In this document: positions 8,988 to 17,268 of the stretch, in pieces
Numbering within the stretch: position 1 is the first letter of the stretch
Layout of the letters: each line of letters begins with the position of its first letter
Made by a program: the position numbers and the translations under genes
The notes under the pieces: model-generated
Databases searched by the model: none
The model's input: the letters and a program-made list of their open reading frames with translations, nothing else
What the model was told of the DNA's origin: nothing
NCBI GenBank assembly: GCA_019116045.1
Contig: DXCK01000060.1
Coordinates: 1-58,979 of the forward strand
Direction: 5' to 3'
Source: Candidatus Bacteroides merdipullorum
GTDB taxonomy: Bacteria > Bacteroidota > Bacteroidia > Bacteroidales > Bacteroidaceae
Length of the DNA: 58,979 nucleotides

Positions 8988-9977
8988 TTATTCAGGGGAT
9001 ATGAAAATGATATCCTTGTGTCTCCTGTATTTAATGTGAAGCGTATGCTTCAGGGCGTCCAGCATGTCTGTGGCCGTACCTTTCTTTTTCAATTCGCCGG
9101 AGTAAGTCGATGTCTTTTCCACTCCCGGCGAAAGAATTACTTTTACGTCATATACTTCTTCCAGCAATTGGGCAATCTGGACGATGTTCGCATTTTGCAA
9201 CTTGACCATATTGCTGTGCCATACGGCGTCCAGCATGGCATTGGTATTCATGACTTTCATCTTGCCTGTATCTTTGTTCAGCTCCACCTTTTGTCCGGGC
9301 GAGAGCGTGATGGCTCCTTCCGCATGTGCCCCTGCCGCTTTTACCTCTCCTTCCAGCAGAGATACTTCCACAATTCTGTCGGTCTGTGTACTTCTGAAGT
9401 TGAACTTAGTGCCCAGCACCGATACATTCATGTCTTTGCTGCTGACAATGAAGGGCCTGTGCTTGTCTTTGGTCACTTCGAAGTATGCTTCGCCAGACAG
9501 TTTCAGTCGCCTGTTCCCTTTCTCAAATTGTTCCGGATATTCCAAAATTGAATTTTCGTTCAACCAGACCCAACTGCTGTCGGGCAACATAAATTCTTTG
9601 ACTTCTCCGTCTGCCGTGGCCAATGTTTTCCATTCTTGTTGTAAGTTGTGGGTGAAATACCACATCCCTAATCCGGAGGAAGTGAAGAGCAGTGCAACAG
9701 CGGCCGCATATTTGACCCATGTCCTTAAACGGAATGTCTTTCGTCCGTTTTTTTCGTGTTCTCTTATCCGGGTAAAAAGCCTTTCTTCCGCTTCTTGTGT
9801 TTTGCGTTGCTCGGTTTCATTGGCACGTTTCCCCAAGAAGTACATTTCCTCCCATTCAAAGAGTTGTCGTGCGTGTTCTTCCGCTTCATTAGCCCAATGG
9901 ATGATTTGCTGTTTTTCATTATTGTCACATTCTCCATTGAAGTAGCGTACTATTATTTCGTAGTCAATTTTTCTCAT
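8988..9977 (-). CDS. FecR-family anti-sigma factor
   Basis: 329 residues. An N-terminal cytoplasmic part (about 1-85) would bind the sigma factor. One membrane helix (about 88-108, YAAAVALLFTSSGLGMWYF) follows, then a periplasmic FecR domain (about 115-215, with DGEVKEFMLPDSSWVWLNE and LLEGEVKA) and a DUF4974-type STN-like domain at the end (NIVQIAQLLEEVYDVKVIL). Such proteins sense the state of a SusC/TonB transporter through its STN domain and release an ECF sigma. The SusC at 13851 has an STN domain and an ECF sigma gene lies at 12747, so the signalling set is complete. Unusually, FecR is not next to the sigma gene; a GH92 gene and a strand change separate them. It leads the operon FecR-GH92-GH92-MFS-GH130. 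Confidence 0.92.
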   Translation of the reverse strand: MRKIDYEIIVRYFNGECDNNEKQQIIHWANEAEEHARQLFEWEEMYFLGKRANETEQRKTQEAEERLFTRIREHEKNGRKTFRLRTWVKYAAAVALLFTSSGLGMWYFTHNLQQEWKTLATADGEVKEFMLPDSSWVWLNENSILEYPEQFEKGNRRLKLSGEAYFEVTKDKHRPFIVSSKDMNVSVLGTKFNFRSTQTDRIVEVSLLEGEVKAAGAHAEGAITLSPGQKVELNKDTGKMKVMNTNAMLDAVWHSNMVKLQNANIVQIAQLLEEVYDVKVILSPGVEKTSTYSGELKKKGTATDMLDALKHTLHIKYRRHKDIIFISPE

Positions 9978-10040
9978 CTTTTTACCTAAAAACTATATCC
10001 TAATATCCCTTTTTATTCAAAAGAACAAGTTTGGCGTTGG

Positions 10041-10049
10041 AAACACTTA
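10041..10049 (-). promoter_or_regulatory. TAAGTGTTT element upstream of the FecR operon
   Basis: The minus strand reads TAAGTGTTTCC at this site, 64 bp before the FecR start. The same 9-mer occurs upstream of the sigma, SusC and GH92 (10089) transcription units, so I treat it as a candidate core element for the locus ECF sigma factor. I could not define a shared -35 block. Confidence 0.55.
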
Positions 10050-10088
10050 CGTGGTGTTTGTTAAAAAGACGTTTTCCCTTTAAAAAAG

Positions 10089-12305
10089 TTACCACCATGT
10101 TTTCCCGGGCAAGCTTCCCATCTCGATGTCCAGCGTTCCGCCTTCCAGGATTTGTTGGTGTGTGAGGTAGCTTTTGCTTAATGGTTGTCCGTTCAGTTTT
10201 ATCGACTGGATATAGGGGCTCTCCGGGCTCATGTTGTGGGTTATTATTTTGAATGTTTTTCCGTTTGTCAGTCGCAGTATTGTTTCCGGGAACATGGGGC
10301 ATCCTATTTCATAGTGCCCGGATACGGGGTTGACCGGATAGAATCCCATGGCGCTGAACACGTACCAGGCAGACATCTGCCCGCAGTCTTCGTTGCCGCA
10401 CAATCCGGCCGGCGTGTTCGTATAGAGCGACGTCATGATTTGCCGGAGGTATTTTTGCCCTTTCCACGGCTGGCTTACTTTGTTATACAGATAAGCCACG
10501 TGATGTCCCGGTTCGTTTCCGTGGGCATATTGTCCTATCATGCCTGTACTGAAGATGGGCAACTTGCTTTCGTCCGAGGGATGGAATGTGAACATGCTGT
10601 CCAGTTTCTGCGTAAAGCGTTCTTGTCCGCCAGACAAGGCTATCAGTCCGTCGATGTCATGTTGCACAGACCAGAAATATTGCCATCCGTTGCTTTCGCA
10701 GATGTGCGGCGTATAGTCTTCCGCCTGGAAGTCTTTGACGAAGTGTCCCGCTTTGTCCTTTGGCTGCATGAATGTAGAAACAGGATTGTACACGTTCCGG
10801 TAGTTCTGCGAACGGGCGTAAAACTCTTTTGCTATGTCTTTCTTCCCCATTTTGTCTGCCATGACGGCAATGCAATAATCGTCGAAAGCATATTCCAAGG
10901 TTTTGGAGAGCGACCAGTCGTCTCCTTCGGAGGGATTATCCAAGTCGAAGGGGACATATCCCTTTTTCTTGTAAAAGCCGATGCCCCGGTATTCGTCCAG
11001 GTTGGCAGTTGCCACACATGCGGCAAGGGCTTTTTCTGCATCAAAATCGCCTATTCCTTTCAGGTAGGCGTCGGCAATCACGGCCACGGCATGGTAGCCT
11101 ATCATCATGTCAGTCTCGCTTCCGTAGAAATTCCATACGGGCAATCTTCCGTTTTGTTCGAAAAAGGCTAACAACGATTTGACCATGTCGTTCACCCGCT
11201 CCGGTTGTGTCAGTGTGAAGAGAGGATGTGCAGCCCGGTAGGTGTCCCACAGCGAGAAGGTACTGTAATTGGTCCAGCCGTTGGTTTGGTGGATTTGTCC
11301 GTCGGGGCCGTAATATTGTCCGTCCGTATCGTCATAAATGGTGGGTGCCAGCATACTGTGGTATAGCGCTGTGTAGAAGACCACCTTTTCGTCGTGGTTG
11401 TCCGTCTTTATCTGTATATTCCCCAGGGCATTATTCCACGCGGTTTCGGCCTTTTGTCGGTAAGTGTCAAAATCATTGTCTGGCGCCTCGGCTTTCAGAT
11501 TCCTTTCCGCTCCTTCCATGCTGACGCCTGACAAGGCGGTGACAAGGGTTATCTGTTCTCCCTGTTGCGTAGGATAGTCAAAGCGGGCTATGGTTCCTGT
11601 CCCTATGCGTTTCCCGTCTTTTTCTATGACCGTGGTGTCGAGCGACATTTGGGTGAAAGGGCGTGAGAAGCGCGTACAGAAGTAGACTTTCTGGTTGCGG
11701 GCCCATCCGTCTGAATAGCGATAGCCACGGATAGTGACCGAGTCTACCATTTCGATGTGCGAGTCTTGCGTGGCATCCCAGTTCATTGCTTTGGCCAGGT
11801 TCAGGAAGATGGCCGACTGTGCTTGTGGAAACGTATAACGTTGGATGCCGCAGCGTTCGGTGGCCGTCAGTTCCACGTTGATATCATAATCGGTCAGGCG
11901 GACTTGATAATATCCGGCAGACGCTTGTTCGTTTTGGTGGGAGAATTTGGAGTGAATACCCAGAGGGGCTTCTGCTTCACGATAGGGCAGGGTGACAGGC
12001 AGGAATGAAATGTCATACAAGTCTCCGGCGCCTGTGCCTGACAGGTGTGTGTGGCTGAAACCGGCTATTGTGCTGTCCGGATAGAAATAACCGGCAATCC
12101 GGTCCCATCCGGGCAGGCCGTTGTCCGGGCTTAGTTGTACCATCCCGAAAGGCACTTGTGCCCCCGGATAAGTGTTGCCCGTAAAATCGGTGCCAATCAG
12201 AGGGTTGACCAGTGAGGCATAATCTTCATGGGTGTTTTTCGGCTGGCTGGTGCAGGCTGCGAATACAAGTCCGGCCAGCCACAGTGCGGACGTAGAAAAT
12301 TTCAT
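10089..12305 (-). CDS. GH92 alpha-mannosidase lipoprotein, GNEPGHH subtype
   Basis: 738 residues with a lipoprotein signal (LAGLVFAACTSQ). GH92 motifs: LVNPLIGTDFTGNTYPGAQV, FSHTHLSGTGAGDLYD, SLWDTYRAAHPLF, SNGWQYFWSVQHDIDGL, HGNEPGHHVAYLYNK and GNEDCGQMSAWYVFSAMGFY. Its NTYPGAQVPFGMVQ start differs from the GH92 at 6666, so it likely prefers another alpha-mannosyl linkage. The gene has its own TAAGTGTTT element 53 bp upstream and is divergent from the ECF sigma gene. 111 bp separate its stop from the FecR start, and a second TAAGTGTTT lies in that gap. It may be monocistronic or read through into the FecR operon. Confidence 0.94.
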   Translation of the reverse strand: MKFSTSALWLAGLVFAACTSQPKNTHEDYASLVNPLIGTDFTGNTYPGAQVPFGMVQLSPDNGLPGWDRIAGYFYPDSTIAGFSHTHLSGTGAGDLYDISFLPVTLPYREAEAPLGIHSKFSHQNEQASAGYYQVRLTDYDINVELTATERCGIQRYTFPQAQSAIFLNLAKAMNWDATQDSHIEMVDSVTIRGYRYSDGWARNQKVYFCTRFSRPFTQMSLDTTVIEKDGKRIGTGTIARFDYPTQQGEQITLVTALSGVSMEGAERNLKAEAPDNDFDTYRQKAETAWNNALGNIQIKTDNHDEKVVFYTALYHSMLAPTIYDDTDGQYYGPDGQIHQTNGWTNYSTFSLWDTYRAAHPLFTLTQPERVNDMVKSLLAFFEQNGRLPVWNFYGSETDMMIGYHAVAVIADAYLKGIGDFDAEKALAACVATANLDEYRGIGFYKKKGYVPFDLDNPSEGDDWSLSKTLEYAFDDYCIAVMADKMGKKDIAKEFYARSQNYRNVYNPVSTFMQPKDKAGHFVKDFQAEDYTPHICESNGWQYFWSVQHDIDGLIALSGGQERFTQKLDSMFTFHPSDESKLPIFSTGMIGQYAHGNEPGHHVAYLYNKVSQPWKGQKYLRQIMTSLYTNTPAGLCGNEDCGQMSAWYVFSAMGFYPVNPVSGHYEIGCPMFPETILRLTNGKTFKIITHNMSPESPYIQSIKLNGQPLSKSYLTHQQILEGGTLDIEMGSLPGKTWW

Positions 12306-12357
12306 AATAAGACTTTTTTCTTTCTATTTCTATGTAAAGAAACAGATTTTCGGAAGA

Positions 12358-12366
12358 AAACACTTA
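12358..12366 (-). promoter_or_regulatory. TAAGTGTTT element upstream of GH92
   Basis: The minus strand reads TAAGTGTTTTCTTCCG, 53 bp before the GH92 start at 12305. It is one of four copies of this 9-mer, each upstream of a transcription unit of the same locus. Confidence 0.55.
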
Positions 12367-12410
12367 GTATATTCTCTTATTTTAACAAAATAAAACGTTG
12401 CATCTCTTCA

Positions 12411-12506
12411 CCTGGGTCGTTCCTGGTTCGTTTCTAAGAGCTCGGAGCAAGAACGAACTTGGTACGACTTTGGTACGACCCGGGTACGACCCGGATACGA
12501 AGCTGT
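12411..12506. repeat. Phased 11-bp repeats in two inverted blocks
   Basis: Right block: five consecutive 11-bp units on the plus strand at 12452, 12463, 12474, 12485 and 12496 (AACGAACTTGG, TACGACTTTGG, TACGACCCGGG, TACGACCCGGA, TACGAAGCTGT). Left block: two units at 12411-12432 in the opposite orientation (minus strand AACGAACCAGG and AACGACCCAGG). A 19-nt spacer separates the blocks. The period equals about one helical turn, and the blocks can pair as an imperfect 22-bp stem. The array fills the middle of the 441-bp gap between the divergent GH92 and sigma genes. Confidence 0.8.
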
Positions 12507-12556
12507 TTTTTGTGTTCGGAGACGCTCTTTGTTACCGTTTTATTTTAGCGAAAAAA

Positions 12557-12586
12557 TTGTATTTTCAAGAAAAGATTCTAACTTTG
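12557..12586 (+). promoter_or_regulatory. Housekeeping-type promoter of the ECF sigma gene
   Basis: TTG at 12557-12559, a 19-nt spacer and TAACTTTG at 12579-12586 match the Bacteroides primary-sigma promoter. It would give basal expression of the sigma gene, which starts 160 bp downstream. Confidence 0.65.
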
Positions 12587-12649
12587 GGGCGTCTATCCGC
12601 ATGTCTGGCAGTAGGGCACGTGCCTGTCGATTTTTTATCATTTTTCGGG

Positions 12650-12658
12650 TAAGTGTTT
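12650..12658 (+). promoter_or_regulatory. TAAGTGTTT element upstream of the ECF sigma gene
   Basis: The plus strand reads GGGTAAGTGTTTTGGGG, 88 bp before the ATG at 12747 and downstream of the housekeeping-type promoter. If this is the ECF recognition element, the sigma gene is autoregulated. Confidence 0.5.
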
Positions 12659-12746
12659 TGGGGCTTTGGCTTGTTATATGTCATATTGTTGAAGAATAAT
12701 CATTGTTTCGCCAGTTTGTTTGTTGAGAAGGAGGCTGAATCAGACC

Positions 12747-13319
12747 ATGAAAAAGAGTTTTGAAGAGGATTATAGAATGTTGTTCCGACGTTATTATGCC
12801 GGATTGTCTTTCTATGCTTCGCGTCTTGTGGGGGAAGATGATGCGGAGGATATTGTTCAGGATGTGTTCATGGAGATTTGGAAGCGGAAGGAAGATATCG
12901 AACTGGGTGAACAGGCGCAGGCTCTTCTTTATCGCTCGGTTTATACCCGTGCCATTAACCTTATCAATCATCGGGCTGTTGTGGAGAAGCATAATGCGGA
13001 AGAGGTGGAGCTGATGAAGAAGAAACTGGAGTTCTACCAGCCGGATGAGTCTGAAGTGGTCCGGCGTATAGAAGATAGGGAGTTGCGCGTGGAAATTCAT
13101 CGCGCTATCAATGCCTTGCCGGACAAGTGTAGGGAGGTGTTTAAGCTGAGTTACCTGTATGATATGAAAAACAAGGAAATTGCCGACGCTTTGAATATTT
13201 CGCTTCGCACGGTGGAGGCGCACATGTACAAGGCTTTGAAGATTTTGCGCGGGCGGCTTGCCCATCTGCGCGGGATGCTCTTGCTTCTTTTATTTTTTCT
13301 CCAAGGATTTGTAGATTAG
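12747..13319 (+). CDS. ECF RNA polymerase sigma factor, Bacteroides type
   Basis: 190 residues from the ATG at 12747, preceded by a purine-rich GAAGGAGG. An in-frame TTG at 12720 is a less likely start. Region 2 is visible in LFRRYYAGLSFYASRL and EDIVQDVFMEIW. Region 4 is AINALPDKCREVFKLSYL followed by the helix-turn-helix NKEIADALNISLRTVEAHM. The C-terminus is hydrophobic (LLLLLFFLQGF), as often seen in this subgroup. It should activate the SusC/SusD locus when FecR (8988-9977) is triggered by the transporter. It is expressed divergently from GH92 and followed by SusC after 530 bp that hold three repeats and a TAAGTGTTT element. Confidence 0.93.
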   Translation: MKKSFEEDYRMLFRRYYAGLSFYASRLVGEDDAEDIVQDVFMEIWKRKEDIELGEQAQALLYRSVYTRAINLINHRAVVEKHNAEEVELMKKKLEFYQPDESEVVRRIEDRELRVEIHRAINALPDKCREVFKLSYLYDMKNKEIADALNISLRTVEAHMYKALKILRGRLAHLRGMLLLLLFFLQGFVD

Positions 13320-13371
13320 AAAATGAAAAATTAGATAAGCTCTTAAGAGTCCGTTTGAATTTCCATTGGCT

Positions 13372-13704
13372 CTGTCATTCTGAGCGAAGTGAAGAATCTT
13401 CCTATGTGCCGGGCGTATTCGGGAGATGTTTCGACTTCGCTGCGCTCCGCTCAACATGACAGAGAAAGCGGTTCTGAATGCTCCATTGGTTCTGTCATTC
13501 TGAACGCAGTGAAGAATCTCACTATGTGCCGAGTGTATTCAGGAGATGTTTCGACTCCGCTTTGCTGCGCTCAACATGACAGAGAACACGGTTGCTAAAT
13601 GCCCCTATTGGCTCTGTCATTCTGAACGAAGTGAAGAATCTCCTTATGTGTTGGGCGTATTCAGGAGATATTTCGACTTCTCAATGCTCCGCTCAACATG
13701 ACAG
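13372..13704. repeat. Three 91-bp palindrome-ended repeats
   Basis: Three near-identical 91-bp copies lie at 13372-13462, 13492-13582 and 13614-13704. Each begins CTGTCATTCTGA and ends CTCAACATGACAG, so CTGTCAT and ATGACAG form inverted ends. Each copy contains GTGAAGAATCT and GATRTTTCGACT. The periods are 120 and 122 bp, with degenerate spacers. They occupy the gap between sigma and SusC. The CTGTCATTCTGA start resembles dispersed intergenic repeats known from other bacteria. No transposase is present. They could attenuate read-through from the sigma gene into susC. Confidence 0.85.
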
Positions 13705-13772
13705 CGAAAGTAATTTCTGAACGGTCTCTGAACGGCCTCGAATATTTTTCGGAAAAAAACTTTTTGAGAGGA

Positions 13773-13781
13773 TAAGTGTTT
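13773..13781 (+). promoter_or_regulatory. TAAGTGTTT element upstream of the SusC operon
   Basis: The plus strand reads GGATAAGTGTTTCTCCCG, 69 bp before the first possible SusC start (13851). It is a candidate ECF-dependent promoter core for the six-gene SusC operon. Confidence 0.55.
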
Positions 13782-13850
13782 CTCCCGACGTGGCTGTTAT
13801 GAGAGTGTTATCCAAATCGGAATAACAGCTAAAAAAACAAATAAAATGTA

Positions 13851-16800
13851 ATGTATAACCTTAAAAAGTTCAGTATGAGAAGCAAAAACTCGTGCAGACG
13901 CTCGTTGATACGAGCGATGGTGGTTGCGGCCATGCTGACTGCTTCGTCGCAGTTCGCATCCGCCCAACTGAATGTCTCTTTATCACAGTCCACTGTCGGA
14001 ACGATGATAAAGCAGATTCAATCTCAATCCCAGTATCGTTTTTTCTATGATGACGAGCTGGCATCGGTCCCGGTAGAGGCAATAAATCTGACTGATGCAT
14101 CTATCAATGAAGTGTTGGAGAAGGCACTGGCCGGTAAAAACATTTCGTACAAAGTGGACGAGAATGTGGTTTATCTTTCCAAACCGGGCGAACAAGTTCC
14201 TCAAAAGCCGCAGCAAGCGAAGCCTGAGAAGAAGGTGACCGGTAAAATCGTGGACCAAAATGGCGAACCGCTGATTGGCGTTTCCGTGTTGGTGAAGGGT
14301 ACCACGAGCGGTACGATTACCGACATCGATGGTAACTACACGCTGACAGTGCCCGAAGATGCTACCTTGCAATTCTCTTACGTTGGTTTCCGCAACGAAG
14401 AGATGTCCGTTTCAGGAGAAGGCGCTCTGAACCTGACGATGGTGGAAGATACGAAGCTGCTGGATGAAGTGGTGGTGACAGCCTTGGGTATTAAGCGTTC
14501 GGAGAAGGCCCTGTCATATAATGTGCAGGAAGTGAAGTCCGACGCTGTGACAACCAACAAGGATGCCAACTTCATCAATGCCTTGAGCGGTAAGGTGGCC
14601 GGTGTGAATATCAATGCCTCTTCTTCCGGTGTGGGCGGCGTGTCTAAGGTAGTGATGCGTGGTACGAAGTCCATCATGCAGTCGTCCAATGCCTTGTATG
14701 TCATCGACGGTGTGCCCATCTTCACGGGACGCTCCAGCTCAGACGATCGGACTGAGTTCGATTCAAGAGGTAGTTCAGAGCCTATCGCCGACATTAACCC
14801 CGAGGATATTGAGTCTATGTCTGTGTTGACGGGTGCGGCCGCTGCCGCCCTTTACGGCTCGGATGCCGCCAACGGTGCCATTATCATTACGACCAAGAAG
14901 GGACAGGCCGGCAAGCTGAGCATCACGGTGAACAGCAACACCGAATTTACCACTCCTTTCGTGATGCCGGAATTCCAAAACCGTTACGGTACAGGTATTG
15001 GAGGCGTATATTCCACAACGGGCGACCATAGCTGGGGAGCACGCCTGAATGCCGCCAATTCCTACGGGTATGACCCGAAGTCCGATTATTTTCAGACAGG
15101 TATCATAGGTACGGAGAGTATTTCGTTGTCTACGGGTACGGAAAAGAACCAAACGTATGCTTCGGCTGCCGCCTTGAACTCGAAGGGTATCGTGCCCAAC
15201 AACAAATACAACCGCTATAACTTCACGGTGCGCAACACCACGTCGTTCCTTAACGATAAGATGAAACTGGACATCGGTGCCAGCTATATCTTGCAGAATG
15301 ACCGCAACATGACCAACCAGGGCCTGTACAACAACCCGCTGGTGGGCGCTTATCTGTTCCCGCGTGGCAATGATTGGGCTGACATCGAGATGTATGAGCG
15401 TTATGATCCGGCGCGTAAAATCTATACGCAATACTGGCCGGTGGGTGATGCGGGCATGACGATGCAGAATCCTTACTGGATTAACTACCGCAACTTGCGC
15501 GAGAACAAGAAGGAACGCTACATGTTGAATGCCGGGCTGAGCTATGAAATCTTCGACTGGTTGAGCGTTTCGGGGCGTGTACGTGTGGACAACTCTATCA
15601 ATGACTATACGCAGAAGTTCTATGCCACGACCAATACGCAGTTGACGGAAGGCTCTAACAACGGTTTATATGGCATCACCCGCACCATGGACAAGCAACT
15701 CTATGCTGACTTCCTGGTGAACATCAACAAGACGTTCAACGAAGACTGGTCCTTGTCGGCCAACATCGGTGCATCTATCTCCGACGTGCGCGAGGATGCC
15801 ATGGAGGTGAACGGTCCTATTGCCGACGGTTCCAGCAAGTTTGCCAACGAACCGGTGGGCCTGACCAACTGGTTCAACATTCAAAACTTGAGCAGCACCA
15901 GCAGGCGTATGCAGACCGGCTACCGCGAGCAGACGCAATCCATCTTCGCTTCGGCTGAATTGGGTTATAAGAACACGTACTACCTGACGTTGACCGGACG
16001 TAATGATTGGCCTTCGCAGTTGGCTGGTCCTAAGTCTAACAGCAAGAGCTTCTTCTATCCTTCGGTCGGTGTGTCCGTATTGCTCTCCGAACTGATGCCG
16101 AACCTCAACAAAGATTACCTGTCTTACCTGAAGATTCGTGGTTCGTGGGCATCGGTAGGTACTCCCTTCCAGCGCTACTTGGCCAACCCGCATTATACGT
16201 GGAACGGCAACCAGTGGAGCCAGCAGACTATTTACCCGATGTATAACCTGAAGCCGGAACGTACCGAATCGTTCGAAGTCGGCTTGACCATGCGCTTCCT
16301 GAAAGACTTCAACTTGGATGTGACGTACTACAATGCCAAGACGAAGAACCAGACGTTTGATCCGGGATTGCCTGTTAGCGGCTATTCGAAGATATACGTG
16401 CAGACGGGCGCCGTGCGCAACCAAGGTCTTGAATTGGCTTTGGGCTATTCGCATACGTGGAACAAGTTCACGTGGGACAGCAACCTGACGTATTCGATGA
16501 ACCGCAACAAGATTCTGGAGCTGGCAGACAATGCCGTTAATCCCGCTACCGGCGAACTCTTTTCGGCAGGCGATTTGAACATGGGCGGTCTGGGCGAAGC
16601 CCGTTTCCGTCTGCGTGAAGGCGGCAGCATGGGCGACCTTTATTCGCAGATTGATTTGGTCCGCGACAGCGAAGGCAAAATCTATGTGGATCCCAACGGG
16701 AATGTGGCTACGCGTACCATTGAAAATCCGGATAATTATATCAAGTTGGGCAGCGTACTCCCGAAGGGTAACCTGGCTTGGCGCAATACCTTCCGTTGGA

Positions 16801-17255
16801 ACGGCATCGACTTGGGCTTCATGGTTTCGGCCCGCTTGGGTGGCATTGTGTTCTCGCGCACACAGGCTATTCTGGATTACTATGGCGTGTCCGAGGCTAC
16901 GGCGGCTGCGCGTGACCAAGGCTATGTCAGCATCAACGGCGGCGACCAGGTTGTCCCGGAAAACTGGTACAACGTAGTGGCCGGAGGTACTTCCATTCCT
17001 CAGTATTACACGTATTCGGCAACGAATGTCCGCTTGCAGGAAGTTTCGTTGGGTTATACCATCCCGAGAAAGAAGTTGCACAACGTTTGCGATATCCGTG
17101 TGGCTATCGTGGGACGCAACCTTTGGATGATTTACAACAAGGCTCCTTTCGACCCCGAATCGGTGGCTACGACCAGCAATTTCTACCAGGGTATCGACTA
17201 CTTCATGATGCCGGCTTTGCGCAACGTAGGTGTAAATGTTAGTTTCAAATTTTAA
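13851..17255 (+). CDS. susC-like: SusC-family TonB-dependent transporter with STN domain
   Basis: 1134 residues: signal peptide (to about 39, SSQFASAQ), STN domain (about 40-110), CarboxypepD_reg-like domain (about 128-200, GKIVDQNGEPLIGVSVLVKG), TonB-box-like LDEVVVTALG (about 204-213), plug (about 215-330) and a 22-strand-type beta barrel ending in NVGVNVSFKF. It forms the outer-membrane import channel with the SusD lipoprotein encoded 13 bp downstream. The STN domain is the module that contacts FecR anti-sigma proteins, so it should both transport the glycan and report its presence. The start may be 13851 or the ATG at 13875, which gives a more typical signal peptide. Gene order points to released high-mannose N-glycan as substrate. 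Confidence 0.96.
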   Translation: MYNLKKFSMRSKNSCRRSLIRAMVVAAMLTASSQFASAQLNVSLSQSTVGTMIKQIQSQSQYRFFYDDELASVPVEAINLTDASINEVLEKALAGKNISYKVDENVVYLSKPGEQVPQKPQQAKPEKKVTGKIVDQNGEPLIGVSVLVKGTTSGTITDIDGNYTLTVPEDATLQFSYVGFRNEEMSVSGEGALNLTMVEDTKLLDEVVVTALGIKRSEKALSYNVQEVKSDAVTTNKDANFINALSGKVAGVNINASSSGVGGVSKVVMRGTKSIMQSSNALYVIDGVPIFTGRSSSDDRTEFDSRGSSEPIADINPEDIESMSVLTGAAAAALYGSDAANGAIIITTKKGQAGKLSITVNSNTEFTTPFVMPEFQNRYGTGIGGVYSTTGDHSWGARLNAANSYGYDPKSDYFQTGIIGTESISLSTGTEKNQTYASAAALNSKGIVPNNKYNRYNFTVRNTTSFLNDKMKLDIGASYILQNDRNMTNQGLYNNPLVGAYLFPRGNDWADIEMYERYDPARKIYTQYWPVGDAGMTMQNPYWINYRNLRENKKERYMLNAGLSYEIFDWLSVSGRVRVDNSINDYTQKFYATTNTQLTEGSNNGLYGITRTMDKQLYADFLVNINKTFNEDWSLSANIGASISDVREDAMEVNGPIADGSSKFANEPVGLTNWFNIQNLSSTSRRMQTGYREQTQSIFASAELGYKNTYYLTLTGRNDWPSQLAGPKSNSKSFFYPSVGVSVLLSELMPNLNKDYLSYLKIRGSWASVGTPFQRYLANPHYTWNGNQWSQQTIYPMYNLKPERTESFEVGLTMRFLKDFNLDVTYYNAKTKNQTFDPGLPVSGYSKIYVQTGAVRNQGLELALGYSHTWNKFTWDSNLTYSMNRNKILELADNAVNPATGELFSAGDLNMGGLGEARFRLREGGSMGDLYSQIDLVRDSEGKIYVDPNGNVATRTIENPDNYIKLGSVLPKGNLAWRNTFRWNGIDLGFMVSARLGGIVFSRTQAILDYYGVSEATAAARDQGYVSINGGDQVVPENWYNVVAGGTSIPQYYTYSATNVRLQEVSLGYTIPRKKLHNVCDIRVAIVGRNLWMIYNKAPFDPESVATTSNFYQGIDYFMMPALRNVGVNVSFKF

Positions 17256-17268
17256 TCAGTAGATAGGT

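Noticed and set aside
12398..12652. 84-residue plus-strand frame between GH92 and sigma
   Set aside because: It runs through the 11-bp repeats and the promoter region and has no family resemblance or ribosome site.
13389..13598. Short plus-strand frame within the 91-bp repeats
   Set aside because: Its translation simply repeats with the DNA unit; there is no ribosome site, and the repeats are structured noncoding elements.
13372..13704. Insertion sequence
   Set aside because: Copies are 91 bp with no transposase and no clear target duplication; treated as repeats only.
15666..17081. Minus-strand frame of 471 residues inside susC
   Set aside because: Shadow frame of a strongly biased gene, with no start signal or domain.
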